Shown: piece after piece, positions 20,516 through 29,837 of the stretch | Numbering within the stretch: position 1 is the first letter of the stretch | Layout of the letters: each line of letters starts with the position of its first letter | Source: Pasteurellaceae bacterium | GTDB taxonomy: Bacteria; Pseudomonadota; Gammaproteobacteria; Enterobacterales; Pasteurellaceae | DNA: 64,000 nt | Assembly (NCBI GenBank): GCA_030527795.1 | Contig: JAUNAB010000006.1 | Location: 49,766 to 113,765, forward strand | Direction of reading: 5' to 3' | Translations under genes and position numbers: made by a program | Notes under the pieces: model-generated | What the model was told of the DNA's origin: nothing | What the model saw: the letters and a program-made list of their open reading frames with translations, nothing else | Databases searched by the model: none

Positions 20516-23500
20516 TTAATAGTGATTAAATTGGAAGTAAGTTGAGCGTTTGATTGGCAATCTTACTTTCCGAACGGATTGTTTAAGGTGCGTGGTAGGA
20601 TGCACATTCACTTTTACATGGTAACCGTGAGCAGCAGATGCTTGAACGTGGGTTGAATGCCCTTGTACAGCAATACTAGAATGTTGTGATATTAATCCCG
20701 CTGTTTTTGGGGGTTCTTTACGGGTTGCTTCCGCTTCTATTTTTGCATCAGCTTTTACTCCAGCAATTGTGCCATTATTCCAATCATTTTTAGCACTTTC
20801 TTGCCATTTATCTTTCGGATAAGCGGTGAATTTACCACTTCCGTTCGCGGCAAGCGAAACGTTGGTTTCCTTCACTTTATCCGAAACATCTTGTGCATTT
20901 AGGTTGCCTTTAATTGCACCATTTACGTTGTTTGCTTTAACATGACTGCCATTAAAGTTCGCATTGCCAGCAACATTAAGTGTAGCGTTGTCAGTTTTGA
21001 TATTTGTTGTCGTGTGAGTTTGATTACGTACTACGTTTACATCAAGTGAAGCAGAACCATTCGCAGGTGTCCATTTTTTATCACTTACTCCGCCATTTAA
21101 TGCAAAATCTGTGCTGACTTGTGTTTTATTCATGTTATTTTTTAATGCATTTAACGCCACATCTTTCGCATTTAATTGAGTATGTTGTGCATTTGATGCG
21201 ATGCCCGATAAGGTTACTTGATTATTGGCATTGATATTGAGATTCGGTGCATTTAACTGTGTGCCTTGATGTTGTTGGCTGTGTTCAAGATCAACATTGA
21301 TATGCGTATTTAAACCCACATCAGACACTTTTGCACCAACACTCACACCAACGCCAACATCAGCTTCTGTTTTGTCTGTATGGCTATGAGTAGCTTCTAC
21401 ATTTACAGTTTTACCTGATAAATTAATTGATTTTCCAGCCTCAATAGTTGTGCCTTGTACATTAAGCTGATTTTTTGCTGCAATATTGGCTTGATTGCCT
21501 GCTTTAAGCGTGGCTGAAACACCTTCAGAAGCAGCATTATTTTTACCATTGGTTTTGGCATCAACAGAAATAGAAGGAATGGCCGCTTGAGCAGCAGGAA
21601 TGACTAACGCACCAACACCCACATTTAACTCAAAACCACCACCTTTTTGCTGTGTGCTATTTTGTGATTGGGTGAAAGTGGCTTGTTGGGCAGCGATATT
21701 GATATCTTTGCTTGCTGTAATATCCGCTTGGCTATGCAAGTTTTTACTATGTAAATTGACATTTTCAGCTTGGATATTCGCTTTTTTATTATTTAGTATA
21801 GATGAATGATCTTGTTGGTATTTCACACCAACACTCACATCTGCATTAACGGTTTGCAGATCACTTGTGCTTGCACTTAATTTAGTATTTACCCCAGCTG
21901 AAAGGCTATCTTTGTGAATGCTATCTTGTGCAGAAACTAAATGATGACTATCTGCATTGATATTCACATTTTTGCCCGCTTGATATTGTGTGCCAACATC
22001 ATTTACTTGTTTACCATAAACATTAATATTATTGCCCGCGGTTAATGATGATGCTTTTGCTGTATTTTCAAGTGCATTGTTATGACCGCCTTGTGCATTG
22101 AGTTCAAGACTACCATTGATTGCTTTACTTTTATCAATGGCTGTTGTGAGGGTTGCACCAACTTCAACGTTTTTCGCATTGGTAATACTTATATCGCGAG
22201 CAACATCTTGACGGATAGTATGAGCATTTTGATTAATATCGTGACCTGCAACAAGCTCTGAACCTTTATGCGTGATGGTTTGTGCATGTAAATTCACATC
22301 ATTTTTAGCAGATAGTTGGCTATTTTGTGCTTTTTCAGTTTGCTTTTGTTCATTTTGATGAGTTACAGTGGCAGAAAGTGTGCCAGTTACATCATTTTTG
22401 GTTGCATGAATAGTCGCTTTTAAAGATGCATCGGTATTTTTTGTTTGTTCACTACTGTGATCAATATCCGCTCGGGTTTCAAGTTGATTTGCATGAATGT
22501 TTAAATTCCCTTTCGCCGCTTCTACTTGGCTACCTGAGATCAGCACTTTTTTGGCATTTAAATTGACGTCTGAACCACTGATTTTTGATGCAGTATGGGT
22601 TTGTGCTTGCATATCATTTTGATGACGATAAATATCGAGTGAGACACTTGCTTCAGCATCAATTTTCACATTGTCTTTAGCATTATTCACCAATCCTTTT
22701 ACGGCTTCTGGTAGTTTGACTTTGCCTTCTATGAGATCTTTAATCGCACTAATGGAAAATTTTAACATTGAATCTTTATCAAAGGTGGTGGTTGGTTTTG
22801 CAGCTTTTGCATTGATACCAAAGCCCGATTTGTCAGAAGTGATATGCTCAGTATTTTTTGCTCCTTGAATATTGATGGCGGTACCTGTCAATGAGCTGAT
22901 ATCTAATAATCCCGCGGACGAAATTGTGCTGCCAATAATATCTATATTTTTTTCAGCCACTAAATTAAGATTTGATTGGGATTGTAAGACGGAACCCTGC
23001 GAAGTCGTGGTATGCATAAAACGTGCTTCACGTGCTTTAGCAATATTAAAGATAGTGCCTATTCTGCTGTTTTGGCTTGATGTCATTTTATTTTGAACAG
23101 AGTCAATGATTAACTGACCATGTTCAGCATTAACTGAACTACTTTGCCCTGCAATTACGCGGCTTCCTTGCAAAGTGACTCCTTTATCCGCGTTGATTTG
23201 AATTTTGCCATCTACTGTAAAATCGCTACCATGATGAACGATATTATTTGCTGTTGAAGCCAGCTTTTTAGAACCAGCTAAACCACCCCAGTATTTTTCT
23301 TTATCATCCACGTTAAAATTATTTTGTACTGTGTCAGAAACAAATTTAATTTCACCATTGCCTTGTGAAACTAAATTACCATGTACATTTGCTTTTGTTC
23401 CAACAAAATTTACATTGCCTTGGCTAGTAACAACAAAATGTTCTGAAGTATTGATTTCGGAATTTGTATATTGTTGTTTTGATGCATTTTGTGAGCTGCT

Positions 23501-24844
23501 ACCCGTTTTTAATTTCGCACTCTCATTTTTGAAATCGGCATTAGCTTGATATTTATTTACTGATTTAGTTCCACTTAAATCAATGCCTTTATCAGCAGAT
23601 AAACTAAGGTTTTTAGCATCTAATTTTACTGCTTCACCTGTAATTTTGCCATTTGTCGCTACAATTTTTACGTTATCTGCTTTAATGTGGGTTTGATGAA
23701 CGGTTTTTTCTTGGCTATTTTCAGATTCATCACGGAACCAACGACCTTTGCTTTTATGGGAATGTTCTGATTTCTCATTAGTGGTGATTGTTGTACCTAA
23801 GTGGGCATTTGCTGCCACAATGCTAGCATCTTTGGCTTGAATATCAGCTCCAATAATATCTAAATTATTTTTTGCTCCGATAATGACTGTGTTAGCTTGG
23901 ATTGTTGTTTTTTTGAATTGTTCTGTTGTTGCGGTTGTTTGATAAGCAGCAGAAACCCGATTACCTTCTAAACCACTATGTCCATTTCTTTTGGTTTGTT
24001 TGGTTACTGTGCCATCAAGTTTTGTATTTCCTGCAATAATTGCGACTTCACTAGTTTTTATATTGGCTGAATTAAGATTTAATGTTGCACGGTCATCGGT
24101 TGAATGAATACGAATTCTTCCAGCTTGAATACTTCCAGCAATTTTACCATCTAAAACTTGTCCTTTTCCTTGTTGGACTTCAATATTTAATGAACCATCT
24201 TGTTCACGATGAATTGTATTTTTACCCAAAATTACGTTGGCATTGCCTTTGATATGAATATTACCGGATAAATTAACTGTGGGTGCAATTAAATCAATAT
24301 CATTATTGCTGTGAATATTATGACCTGTTAATGCTTTATTGCCAGTAACGTTATATCCTGTCAATGCCCCGTTTTTAACACTTGCTTTACCCACAACGAG
24401 AGACGCTCTTGGTGTATTGATAAAACCACAATCGTGACAACTAATACCATTTGGGTTAGCCAAAACATAATCGGCACGTTGACCTACAATTTCTTGTTTT
24501 CCTAATAAAGTTGAAGGGTTACGACTAACTACTTCATTTAAAATAACCGATGCGGCTTGTTGTTTAATATTAGGATTTTTCGCAACTTGTCCAGCTAATT
24601 GTGATGATGCATTTTCTTTTGCATTATTTAATACAGCGCCAGCTTTATCAACGTTAAATTTATTATATTGGTTATATGATAAACCTGCTTGAGTTGGTGT
24701 CGCAATATTAACGATTTCTACGCCTTTTTGTTTACTTATTTGGGTTTGATCGTTGGCAGATTGAATATCTGCATAACTAAATTGAGAAACATAACATAAG
24801 GATAAAGCGAGTGCTATTTTAGATAGTGAAATAGATTTCGGCAT
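20516..24844 (-). CDS. Two-partner secretion exoprotein, ShlA/FhaB family (hemolysin/hemagglutinin-like)
   Basis: Large secreted beta-helical protein of 1442 residues. A signal peptide (to about residue 25, ending SYA) is followed by the TPS secretion domain, with the hallmark NPNGI near residue 131, here as NPNGISCHDCGFINTP. The CxxC form is usual in the ShlA/HpmA hemolysin branch. Long runs of about 20-residue repeats (N-A/L-N-A-K, INAxNxVxL) follow to near the end. There is no VENN motif and no recognisable toxin tip or immunity gene, so I do not call it CdiA. The C-terminus (YFQFNHY) is basic and ends abruptly. Its transporter gene lies just upstream. Adhesin or cytolysin function is inferred. 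Confidence 0.85.
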   Translation of the reverse strand: MPKSISLSKIALALSLCYVSQFSYADIQSANDQTQISKQKGVEIVNIATPTQAGLSYNQYNKFNVDKAGAVLNNAKENASSQLAGQVAKNPNIKQQAASVILNEVVSRNPSTLLGKQEIVGQRADYVLANPNGISCHDCGFINTPRASLVVGKASVKNGALTGYNVTGNKALTGHNIHSNNDIDLIAPTVNLSGNIHIKGNANVILGKNTIHREQDGSLNIEVQQGKGQVLDGKIAGSIQAGRIRIHSTDDRATLNLNSANIKTSEVAIIAGNTKLDGTVTKQTKRNGHSGLEGNRVSAAYQTTATTEQFKKTTIQANTVIIGAKNNLDIIGADIQAKDASIVAANAHLGTTITTNEKSEHSHKSKGRWFRDESENSQEKTVHQTHIKADNVKIVATNGKITGEAVKLDAKNLSLSADKGIDLSGTKSVNKYQANADFKNESAKLKTGSSSQNASKQQYTNSEINTSEHFVVTSQGNVNFVGTKANVHGNLVSQGNGEIKFVSDTVQNNFNVDDKEKYWGGLAGSKKLASTANNIVHHGSDFTVDGKIQINADKGVTLQGSRVIAGQSSSVNAEHGQLIIDSVQNKMTSSQNSRIGTIFNIAKAREARFMHTTTSQGSVLQSQSNLNLVAEKNIDIIGSTISSAGLLDISSLTGTAINIQGAKNTEHITSDKSGFGINAKAAKPTTTFDKDSMLKFSISAIKDLIEGKVKLPEAVKGLVNNAKDNVKIDAEASVSLDIYRHQNDMQAQTHTASKISGSDVNLNAKKVLISGSQVEAAKGNLNIHANQLETRADIDHSSEQTKNTDASLKATIHATKNDVTGTLSATVTHQNEQKQTEKAQNSQLSAKNDVNLHAQTITHKGSELVAGHDINQNAHTIRQDVARDISITNAKNVEVGATLTTAIDKSKAINGSLELNAQGGHNNALENTAKASSLTAGNNINVYGKQVNDVGTQYQAGKNVNINADSHHLVSAQDSIHKDSLSAGVNTKLSASTSDLQTVNADVSVGVKYQQDHSSILNNKKANIQAENVNLHSKNLHSQADITASKDINIAAQQATFTQSQNSTQQKGGGFELNVGVGALVIPAAQAAIPSISVDAKTNGKNNAASEGVSATLKAGNQANIAAKNQLNVQGTTIEAGKSINLSGKTVNVEATHSHTDKTEADVGVGVSVGAKVSDVGLNTHINVDLEHSQQHQGTQLNAPNLNINANNQVTLSGIASNAQHTQLNAKDVALNALKNNMNKTQVSTDFALNGGVSDKKWTPANGSASLDVNVVRNQTHTTTNIKTDNATLNVAGNANFNGSHVKANNVNGAIKGNLNAQDVSDKVKETNVSLAANGSGKFTAYPKDKWQESAKNDWNNGTIAGVKADAKIEAEATRKEPPKTAGLISQHSSIAVQGHSTHVQASAAHGYHVKVNVHPTTHLKQSVRKVRLPIKRSTYFQFNHY

Positions 24845-24989
24845 AACAATTCTCCATATTAAGAATTAAGATTTTACAAAAAATATTAAACAACATTAGA
24901 TTGTTTTGTTAGAAAATATCAAATTAACTAAACAGCCAAAACTTTCGCATTCTATCAAATAATAGAATTTTAGCGAGCATTTTTATTTA

Positions 24990-26633
24990 CTAAAAAGACC
25001 AAGTCATATTAATTTTTATACTTCGTTCTTGTTGAATGGGTTCAGCTCTAGAAAATAAGCGACCAGTAGCCCATTCTAAATTAAAAAAGAATGATGAACG
25101 TGAAATATTTATCCCTGTACCATAAGCTAAGGCACGTTGTGATACGGCATTTGGGCTAGTAGATTTTTGCATACCTAAATCAAATAACAAGTAAGGTTCA
25201 AGTTGCCATTGATTTAGTGTAAATATCCGCCCAATATTATTTCTGAACACTAGGCTTTTTTCTGCCGAATAAGCGATATTATTAAATCCGCGTATAGCAT
25301 AGCGACCTAAAAAATCTGCCTGTTCAATAGAAGGTAAGGGCTCTTGACTATATTGCCCCAATAAGCGATGAGAGATGTGCCAAACTTCCCCAAAAAATTG
25401 TGGATAATGATTTAAATAAAGATCTAAATTCCATTTATTAAATCGCCCTTGTGGCAATTCTATGCTTTGATTATTTACTGTAGTAAATCGAGTTAAGCCT
25501 CGTTCATAGGATAAATCAGCACTTAATGAACCACATTCTAATAATTGTAAATGACTAATGGCAAGTTTTGCTTTAGTTATAATTGGGCTTTGAATGCGAA
25601 TTAAACTTTGTTGGAAGTAAGTATGTGAATTTGAATGGGATAATTGCGTTGTGAGATTCGAAATGTGATTTTCACCACGATGAAAAGTATAGTTAGCATT
25701 CATTCCCGCTTGGAATGTGCGACCTTTTTGTTCAGCCACAATATGTTGTAATGGAATTTGGCTATTAAATTGTGATAACGAAGCAAAAGCATTAAATGTC
25801 CAGTATCCATAGGGTAAACTATAATAAAGTGAAGCGGAGCGATTAAAATCACGATGAACTGATTTTAATGTGTGCGATGTATTTAAATATAATGTATCGG
25901 ATAAGCCGAATGGATTATCAATGTTTACCCCTAAATTTGTTTGCCAGCGTCCATAGCGTTTGGAGACATTATTATTTATGCCAATAAAAGTAGTAATTTT
26001 TGCTTTTTGTTGATTAGTAAAGTGTAAACTGATTGCACCATCTTTCTGTGGGAAAACATCAACACTGACCTGACTACCAATCATTTTATTTGCTTGATCT
26101 AGTGCTTGATCTAAATCCTTTACATTGAGCAGTTTATTTTGCCAATGGGGATAGAGCATTGTGAAATTTAGGCTTGGGCTATCCGAAGTGATTTCCGTAA
26201 TTCTCCCTTCATCAACTCTCATGATTAAATCGCCAGAGTGGTTGTTTTGGAATTGGAAAGGGTTATGGATATAACCCAATGCTAGATAGGCTTGAGTAAT
26301 ATCTTGGCTAAGTTGATTTAGGCGTTTTTCGTTTAAACATTCTCCTTTTTGGGGAGCAAAAGGAGTTGGGTCGATAAGCGTAAACCCTGAAAATCGGATG
26401 GATTGAAAAGGTAAACAAATATTAGAATAATCTTGCTTTTCAATATGATTATCCAAATTTTGATATTGATGTTGAGATAACCAACGTTGTTGGTGAAATT
26501 GTTGAATTTGCTCTAAGGTTTGCTTATTTTGCTGTTGGAATTGATTAAACTCCGTTGATTCTTTTGGCAAGGTATCTGATGCTGCATAGCACACATCAGT
26601 AAATATAAGAATTAGAAATAATTTTTTTCTCAT
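24990..26633 (-). CDS. Two-partner secretion outer-membrane transporter, TpsB (ShlB/FhaC/HecB family)
   Basis: Outer-membrane beta-barrel that recognises the TPS domain of the neighbouring exoprotein and exports it. A signal peptide (MRKKLFLILIFTDVCYA) is followed by a Gln-rich linker and POTRA domains (PFQSIRFSGFTLIDPTPF; LNQLSQDITQAYLALGYI). The barrel ends in a typical terminal aromatic strand (IKINMTWSF). ShlB-type features include LSDTLYLNTSHTLKS and GRYAIRGFN. Length is 547 residues. It is transcribed ahead of tpsA with a 145-base gap. Confidence 0.9.
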   Translation of the reverse strand: MRKKLFLILIFTDVCYAASDTLPKESTEFNQFQQQNKQTLEQIQQFHQQRWLSQHQYQNLDNHIEKQDYSNICLPFQSIRFSGFTLIDPTPFAPQKGECLNEKRLNQLSQDITQAYLALGYIHNPFQFQNNHSGDLIMRVDEGRITEITSDSPSLNFTMLYPHWQNKLLNVKDLDQALDQANKMIGSQVSVDVFPQKDGAISLHFTNQQKAKITTFIGINNNVSKRYGRWQTNLGVNIDNPFGLSDTLYLNTSHTLKSVHRDFNRSASLYYSLPYGYWTFNAFASLSQFNSQIPLQHIVAEQKGRTFQAGMNANYTFHRGENHISNLTTQLSHSNSHTYFQQSLIRIQSPIITKAKLAISHLQLLECGSLSADLSYERGLTRFTTVNNQSIELPQGRFNKWNLDLYLNHYPQFFGEVWHISHRLLGQYSQEPLPSIEQADFLGRYAIRGFNNIAYSAEKSLVFRNNIGRIFTLNQWQLEPYLLFDLGMQKSTSPNAVSQRALAYGTGINISRSSFFFNLEWATGRLFSRAEPIQQERSIKINMTWSF

Positions 26634-27139
26634 TTATTGTTATTCTAGAATATTATTTTATAATAGTGTGGCATATTGCTTGGAGTTTGTAAATATAGAG
26701 CAAGAGCTGATTTTAGAGAGATATAATTCTCATTATGCACTATGTTATACTGCAGGAGTTACTTAATTTTAGTTTGCTTGATTTTGGACAGAGAATTTAT
26801 TTAGTTGATAAATCAGATTGAGAAACAATCAATTAAATTCTACTTTTTCGTGGATGTATATTTTTGAATAAATTAATTTTAAAATCATCAGAGTAGAATT
26901 TAGTTGAGAATAAATTATTATTTTAAGATTTATCCATTCTTTTTTTATGCGTAGGTTTAATTAATTAGGTCAAATTTTCAAGCGTTTTTTGACCGCGGTT
27001 TTATTGAGCAAATAAAAAATTCCCTTGTAGTAGAGAGGGGATTTTTAATTAAGGTTTACGAATAAAATTTTTAACTTAGCCATTTGGAACGCAGTAACTA
27101 AGTGATTAGTTTGTCAATTAAAATATAAAAAAGTTCAGG
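26634..27139. other. 506-base intergenic region between folK and tpsB
   Basis: No coding frame is convincing. The right of tpsB probably holds its promoter (minus strand). A single TTTTTTGACCGCGGTTTT motif sits at 26985-27002 with a decayed partner (GGTCAAATTTT at 26969). A weak hairpin (TTCCC/GGGGA) near 27010-27043 may be the terminator of folK. The rest is AT-rich and I see nothing in it. Confidence 0.5.
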
Positions 27140-27634
27140 TTATTCTAAAGAAATCGTAAATTTTTGTAAGCAATCGTGTTGATTGTTGTATTTCTGAGCG
27201 ATTTGCTCAACTTTTAACTGATTTGGTAACAATAAATCTGCTGCAATTTCGGCTAAAGGTAGCATAACAAAATTGCGATTATACATATCGTAATGGGGAA
27301 TGGTTAACCGTGGTGTGTTAATTTGCAGATCGTCGTACAGTAAAATATCTAAATCTAAGGTGCGTTCGCCCCAACGGCGTAAACGCACACGTCCTTGTTC
27401 GTTTTCAATATGTTGTAAATGATCGAGCAAGGCAAGGGGGGAAAGATCGGTGTCAATGCACGCAACTGCATTAATGTAATCGGGTTGATCTTGTGGACCA
27501 AGTGGCTTGCTGTGATAAAAGGCACTGAATTGGAGTAGTTTTGTTTGTGGGAGCGATCGTAATGCCCGTAATGCATTTTTGAGTTGTTCAACGGGATGAT
27601 TGAGATTGCTACCCAGTGCAATATAACATCGCAT
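27140..27634 (-). CDS. folK: 2-amino-4-hydroxy-6-hydroxymethyldihydropteridine pyrophosphokinase
   Basis: Transfers pyrophosphate from ATP to the pterin in folate synthesis. Motifs are YIALGSNLNHPVEQL at the N-terminus, QPDYINAVACIDTDLSPLALLDHLQHIE, and RVRLRRWGERTLDLDILLYDD with the magnesium-binding aspartates, then PHYDMYNRNFVMLPLAEIA. Length is 164 residues. Its ATG overlaps the pcnB stop by one base (TAATG), so the two are coupled. Confidence 0.95.
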   Translation of the reverse strand: MRCYIALGSNLNHPVEQLKNALRALRSLPQTKLLQFSAFYHSKPLGPQDQPDYINAVACIDTDLSPLALLDHLQHIENEQGRVRLRRWGERTLDLDILLYDDLQINTPRLTIPHYDMYNRNFVMLPLAEIAADLLLPNQLKVEQIAQKYNNQHDCLQKFTISLE

Positions 27635-29094
27635 TATGAGCTTACCTTCGGTTGTGGTTTCTTCCGTTTGTGTGGTCGGTAGTGCTTTTTCTTGGGTTTT
27701 GGGTGGTGTTCTTGCTGAGTTTTAACCAAGTTGATACGCTGTTCTGGCGAACTAAATTGGTATTCGTGCCACCAAGTGGCTAATTCAATACTCTCACCCC
27801 CTTCAATTTCTGCACGCATAACCAACAGATCAAAGGCTGCACGGAATTTGTTATGTTCCATTGTGCGTTGCACGGTTTTACCAATACGTTTGGCTAATTG
27901 CAGTTGCAAAAACCAAATATCGCGGATCACACTGGTGTGGCGACGCGGAACGGCTAGGCTACGACAGAGCAGATCCAAGACTTCATTACCCGCTAAAGCA
28001 AAGGCATCGTGATTATTTAGCCCTCCTTCATTTTTAAGTATTTCTACTTTTTCACGCAAGGGATACCAAAAAAATGCGGCAAATAAAAAGGCTGGATTGA
28101 TGCGTAATTTATCTGCAATGCGATCGTCCGTGGATTTTAAGGCAGATTGGATCATCCGTTCTGCAAAACTGTCGCCTTTGGGCGTGAAATAGCCGATTAA
28201 ACTAGGAAAAAGTTGGTCAAATAAGCCATATTTACGCAAAAGTTGGTAAGTTTTTACGCCATAGCCTGCTTGCAACATTTTTAAACTTTCATCAAATAAG
28301 CGAGCAGGTGGAATACTTTTTAATAGTGGTGCAAGCTCGCGGATCGGATTTTCACTCGGTTTATCCAAGAACATATCGAGTTTTGCCATAAAGCGAATAG
28401 CTCGTAGCATTCGCACGGGATCTTCTTGATAACGTGTAGTTGGATCACCGATTAAACGTAATTTGCCCGCTTTAAGATCTCGAATACCATTGAAATAGTC
28501 GTATAAGGTATTGTTTTTCGGACTATAGAACAACGCATTAATCGTAAAATCACGGCGTTGAGCATCTTGTTCTAATGTGCCATAAACATTGTCGCGTAAT
28601 AGCATTCCGTCAGCATTTTGTTTGGCTTGAGCATCATTGTGTTTGCTATGATGATCAGCACGAAATGTTGCCACTTCAATGATTTCACGTCCAAATAAAA
28701 CGTGGGCTAACCGAAAACGGCGACCGACTAATCGGCATTGACGCTGAAAAATCGCTTGGACTTGTTCGGGTCTAGCATTGGTCGCAATATCAAAATCTTT
28801 AGGATTTTTTCCAAGTAAAATATCGCGTAGGCTACCACCTACAACATAGGCTTCAAAACCATTGCGATTGAGTTTTTCAATCACATTGAGTGCATTTTTA
28901 CTGATTGCTTTACTTTGAATACCCATTTGACTGGCATTAAAACGAAACGTATTCGTTTTTTGGGGTTCTCGGGTGAAATGGGGTTGTGATGAATGCAACG
29001 GTTTCTCAACCTGTTGAGGTTGATCCGCGGTCAAATTTTGCTGTGTTTTTTTGTTAAACAGCTTTTTGATATAGGTTAAAATAACGAACTCCAA
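27634..29094 (-). CDS. pcnB: Poly(A) polymerase I
   Basis: Adds poly(A) tails to RNA and so speeds its decay. The nucleotidyltransferase core shows YVVGGSLRDILLGKNPKDFDIATNARPEQV, followed by RRFRLAHVLFGREIIEVATF and the RRDFTINALFY and EDPVRMLRAIRF motifs. The C-terminus is very basic. There is no ATG start. The longest frame begins at TTG 29094, but a GGAG (29089-29092) sits six bases before an ATT codon at 29082, so real initiation at ATT is likely, as described for E. coli pcnB. That would give 482 residues. Confidence 0.93.
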   Translation of the reverse strand: MEFVILTYIKKLFNKKTQQNLTADQPQQVEKPLHSSQPHFTREPQKTNTFRFNASQMGIQSKAISKNALNVIEKLNRNGFEAYVVGGSLRDILLGKNPKDFDIATNARPEQVQAIFQRQCRLVGRRFRLAHVLFGREIIEVATFRADHHSKHNDAQAKQNADGMLLRDNVYGTLEQDAQRRDFTINALFYSPKNNTLYDYFNGIRDLKAGKLRLIGDPTTRYQEDPVRMLRAIRFMAKLDMFLDKPSENPIRELAPLLKSIPPARLFDESLKMLQAGYGVKTYQLLRKYGLFDQLFPSLIGYFTPKGDSFAERMIQSALKSTDDRIADKLRINPAFLFAAFFWYPLREKVEILKNEGGLNNHDAFALAGNEVLDLLCRSLAVPRRHTSVIRDIWFLQLQLAKRIGKTVQRTMEHNKFRAAFDLLVMRAEIEGGESIELATWWHEYQFSSPEQRINLVKTQQEHHPKPKKKHYRPHKRKKPQPKVSS

Positions 29095-29101
29095 CGAACT
29101 A

Positions 29102-29123
29102 AAAGTGCGGATTCCCGCACTTT
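29102..29123 (-). terminator. dksA terminator made of two AAGTGCGG motifs
   Basis: Arms AAAGTGCGG / CCGCACTTT with a 4-base loop. This is the only inverted pair in the window with the classical Haemophilus-type uptake core; all other pairs use CCGCGG. Confidence 0.75.
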
Positions 29124-29144
29124 ATTCTACGATTTGATGAAAAA

Positions 29145-29588
29145 TTAACGTCCCATTTGCTTTTCACGAACTTCAGCTAAGGTTTTGCAATCAATACATA
29201 AATCTGCAGTGGGGCGAGCTTCTAAACGGCGAATTCCAATTTCAACGCCACAAGAATCGCAATAGCCGAAATCATCACTTTCCAATTTTTTTAAGGTGCT
29301 TTCAATTTTTTTCATTAAGCGACGTTCGCGATCACGGTTGCGTAATTCTAAACTAAATTCTTCTTCTTGGGTGGCACGATCAGCAGGATCCGGGAAATTT
29401 GCGGCTTCATCACGCATATGTGCCACAGTACGAGTTGCTTCTTCTTTAACTTGTTCTAACCACGCTTGCAAAATTTTCTTGAAATGGATTAATTGCGCGG
29501 GGTTCATATATTCTTCGCCTACGCGTTCTTTATAAGGCTCTACACCTGCTAAGGCTAATAGGCTTAAAGAGGATTTATTACTCGTCAT
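29145..29588 (-). CDS. dksA: RNA polymerase-binding transcription factor DksA
   Basis: Works with ppGpp at the RNA polymerase secondary channel in the stringent response. It has the coiled coil with the acidic tip ([31 protein letters not shown]) and the four-cysteine zinc finger (YCDSCG...CIDC). Length is 147 residues. The N-terminus [19 protein letters not shown] is as in Pasteurellaceae homologues. Ribosome site AGGAGAG lies ahead. It lies upstream of pcnB-folK, as is usual in gamma-proteobacteria. Confidence 0.96.
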   Translation of the reverse strand: MTSNKSSLSLLALAGVEPYKERVGEEYMNPAQLIHFKKILQAWLEQVKEEATRTVAHMRDEAANFPDPADRATQEEEFSLELRNRDRERRLMKKIESTLKKLESDDFGYCDSCGVEIGIRRLEARPTADLCIDCKTLAEVREKQMGR

Positions 29589-29771
29589 TGTTCTCTCCTA
29601 AGGAAAACCATTCCCTTTTATTCTATACGGTTATTAACATCAAAAAAGTATAAAAAAATAAAACACCTGAAACTGCTGGTAATTTTAAAGGTGCATATAA
29701 ATAGCAGAACTTATTCTAATAAGCAACAAAATTTACATGAACTTTGAATAATCAGCGAGTCGTAATATTTT

Positions 29772-29793
29772 ATTTGTGAGCCTGATCGCAAAT
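29772..29793 (+). promoter_or_regulatory. CRP-S (Sxy-dependent competence) site in front of comEC
   Basis: TTTGTGA-N6-TCGCAAA is a near-perfect palindrome. The right half reads TTTGCGA on the other strand, the form that marks Sxy-dependent CRP sites of competence genes. It lies 45 bases before the comEC start. Confidence 0.7.
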
Positions 29794-29837
29794 GTGTAGC
29801 TTGTAGATTGTCTGCTTATAAAAAATGAGGCTATGTT

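Noticed and set aside
20516..24844. Contact-dependent inhibition protein CdiA
   Set aside because: No VENN motif, no toxin tip and no small immunity gene downstream; the gene is followed by its terminator.
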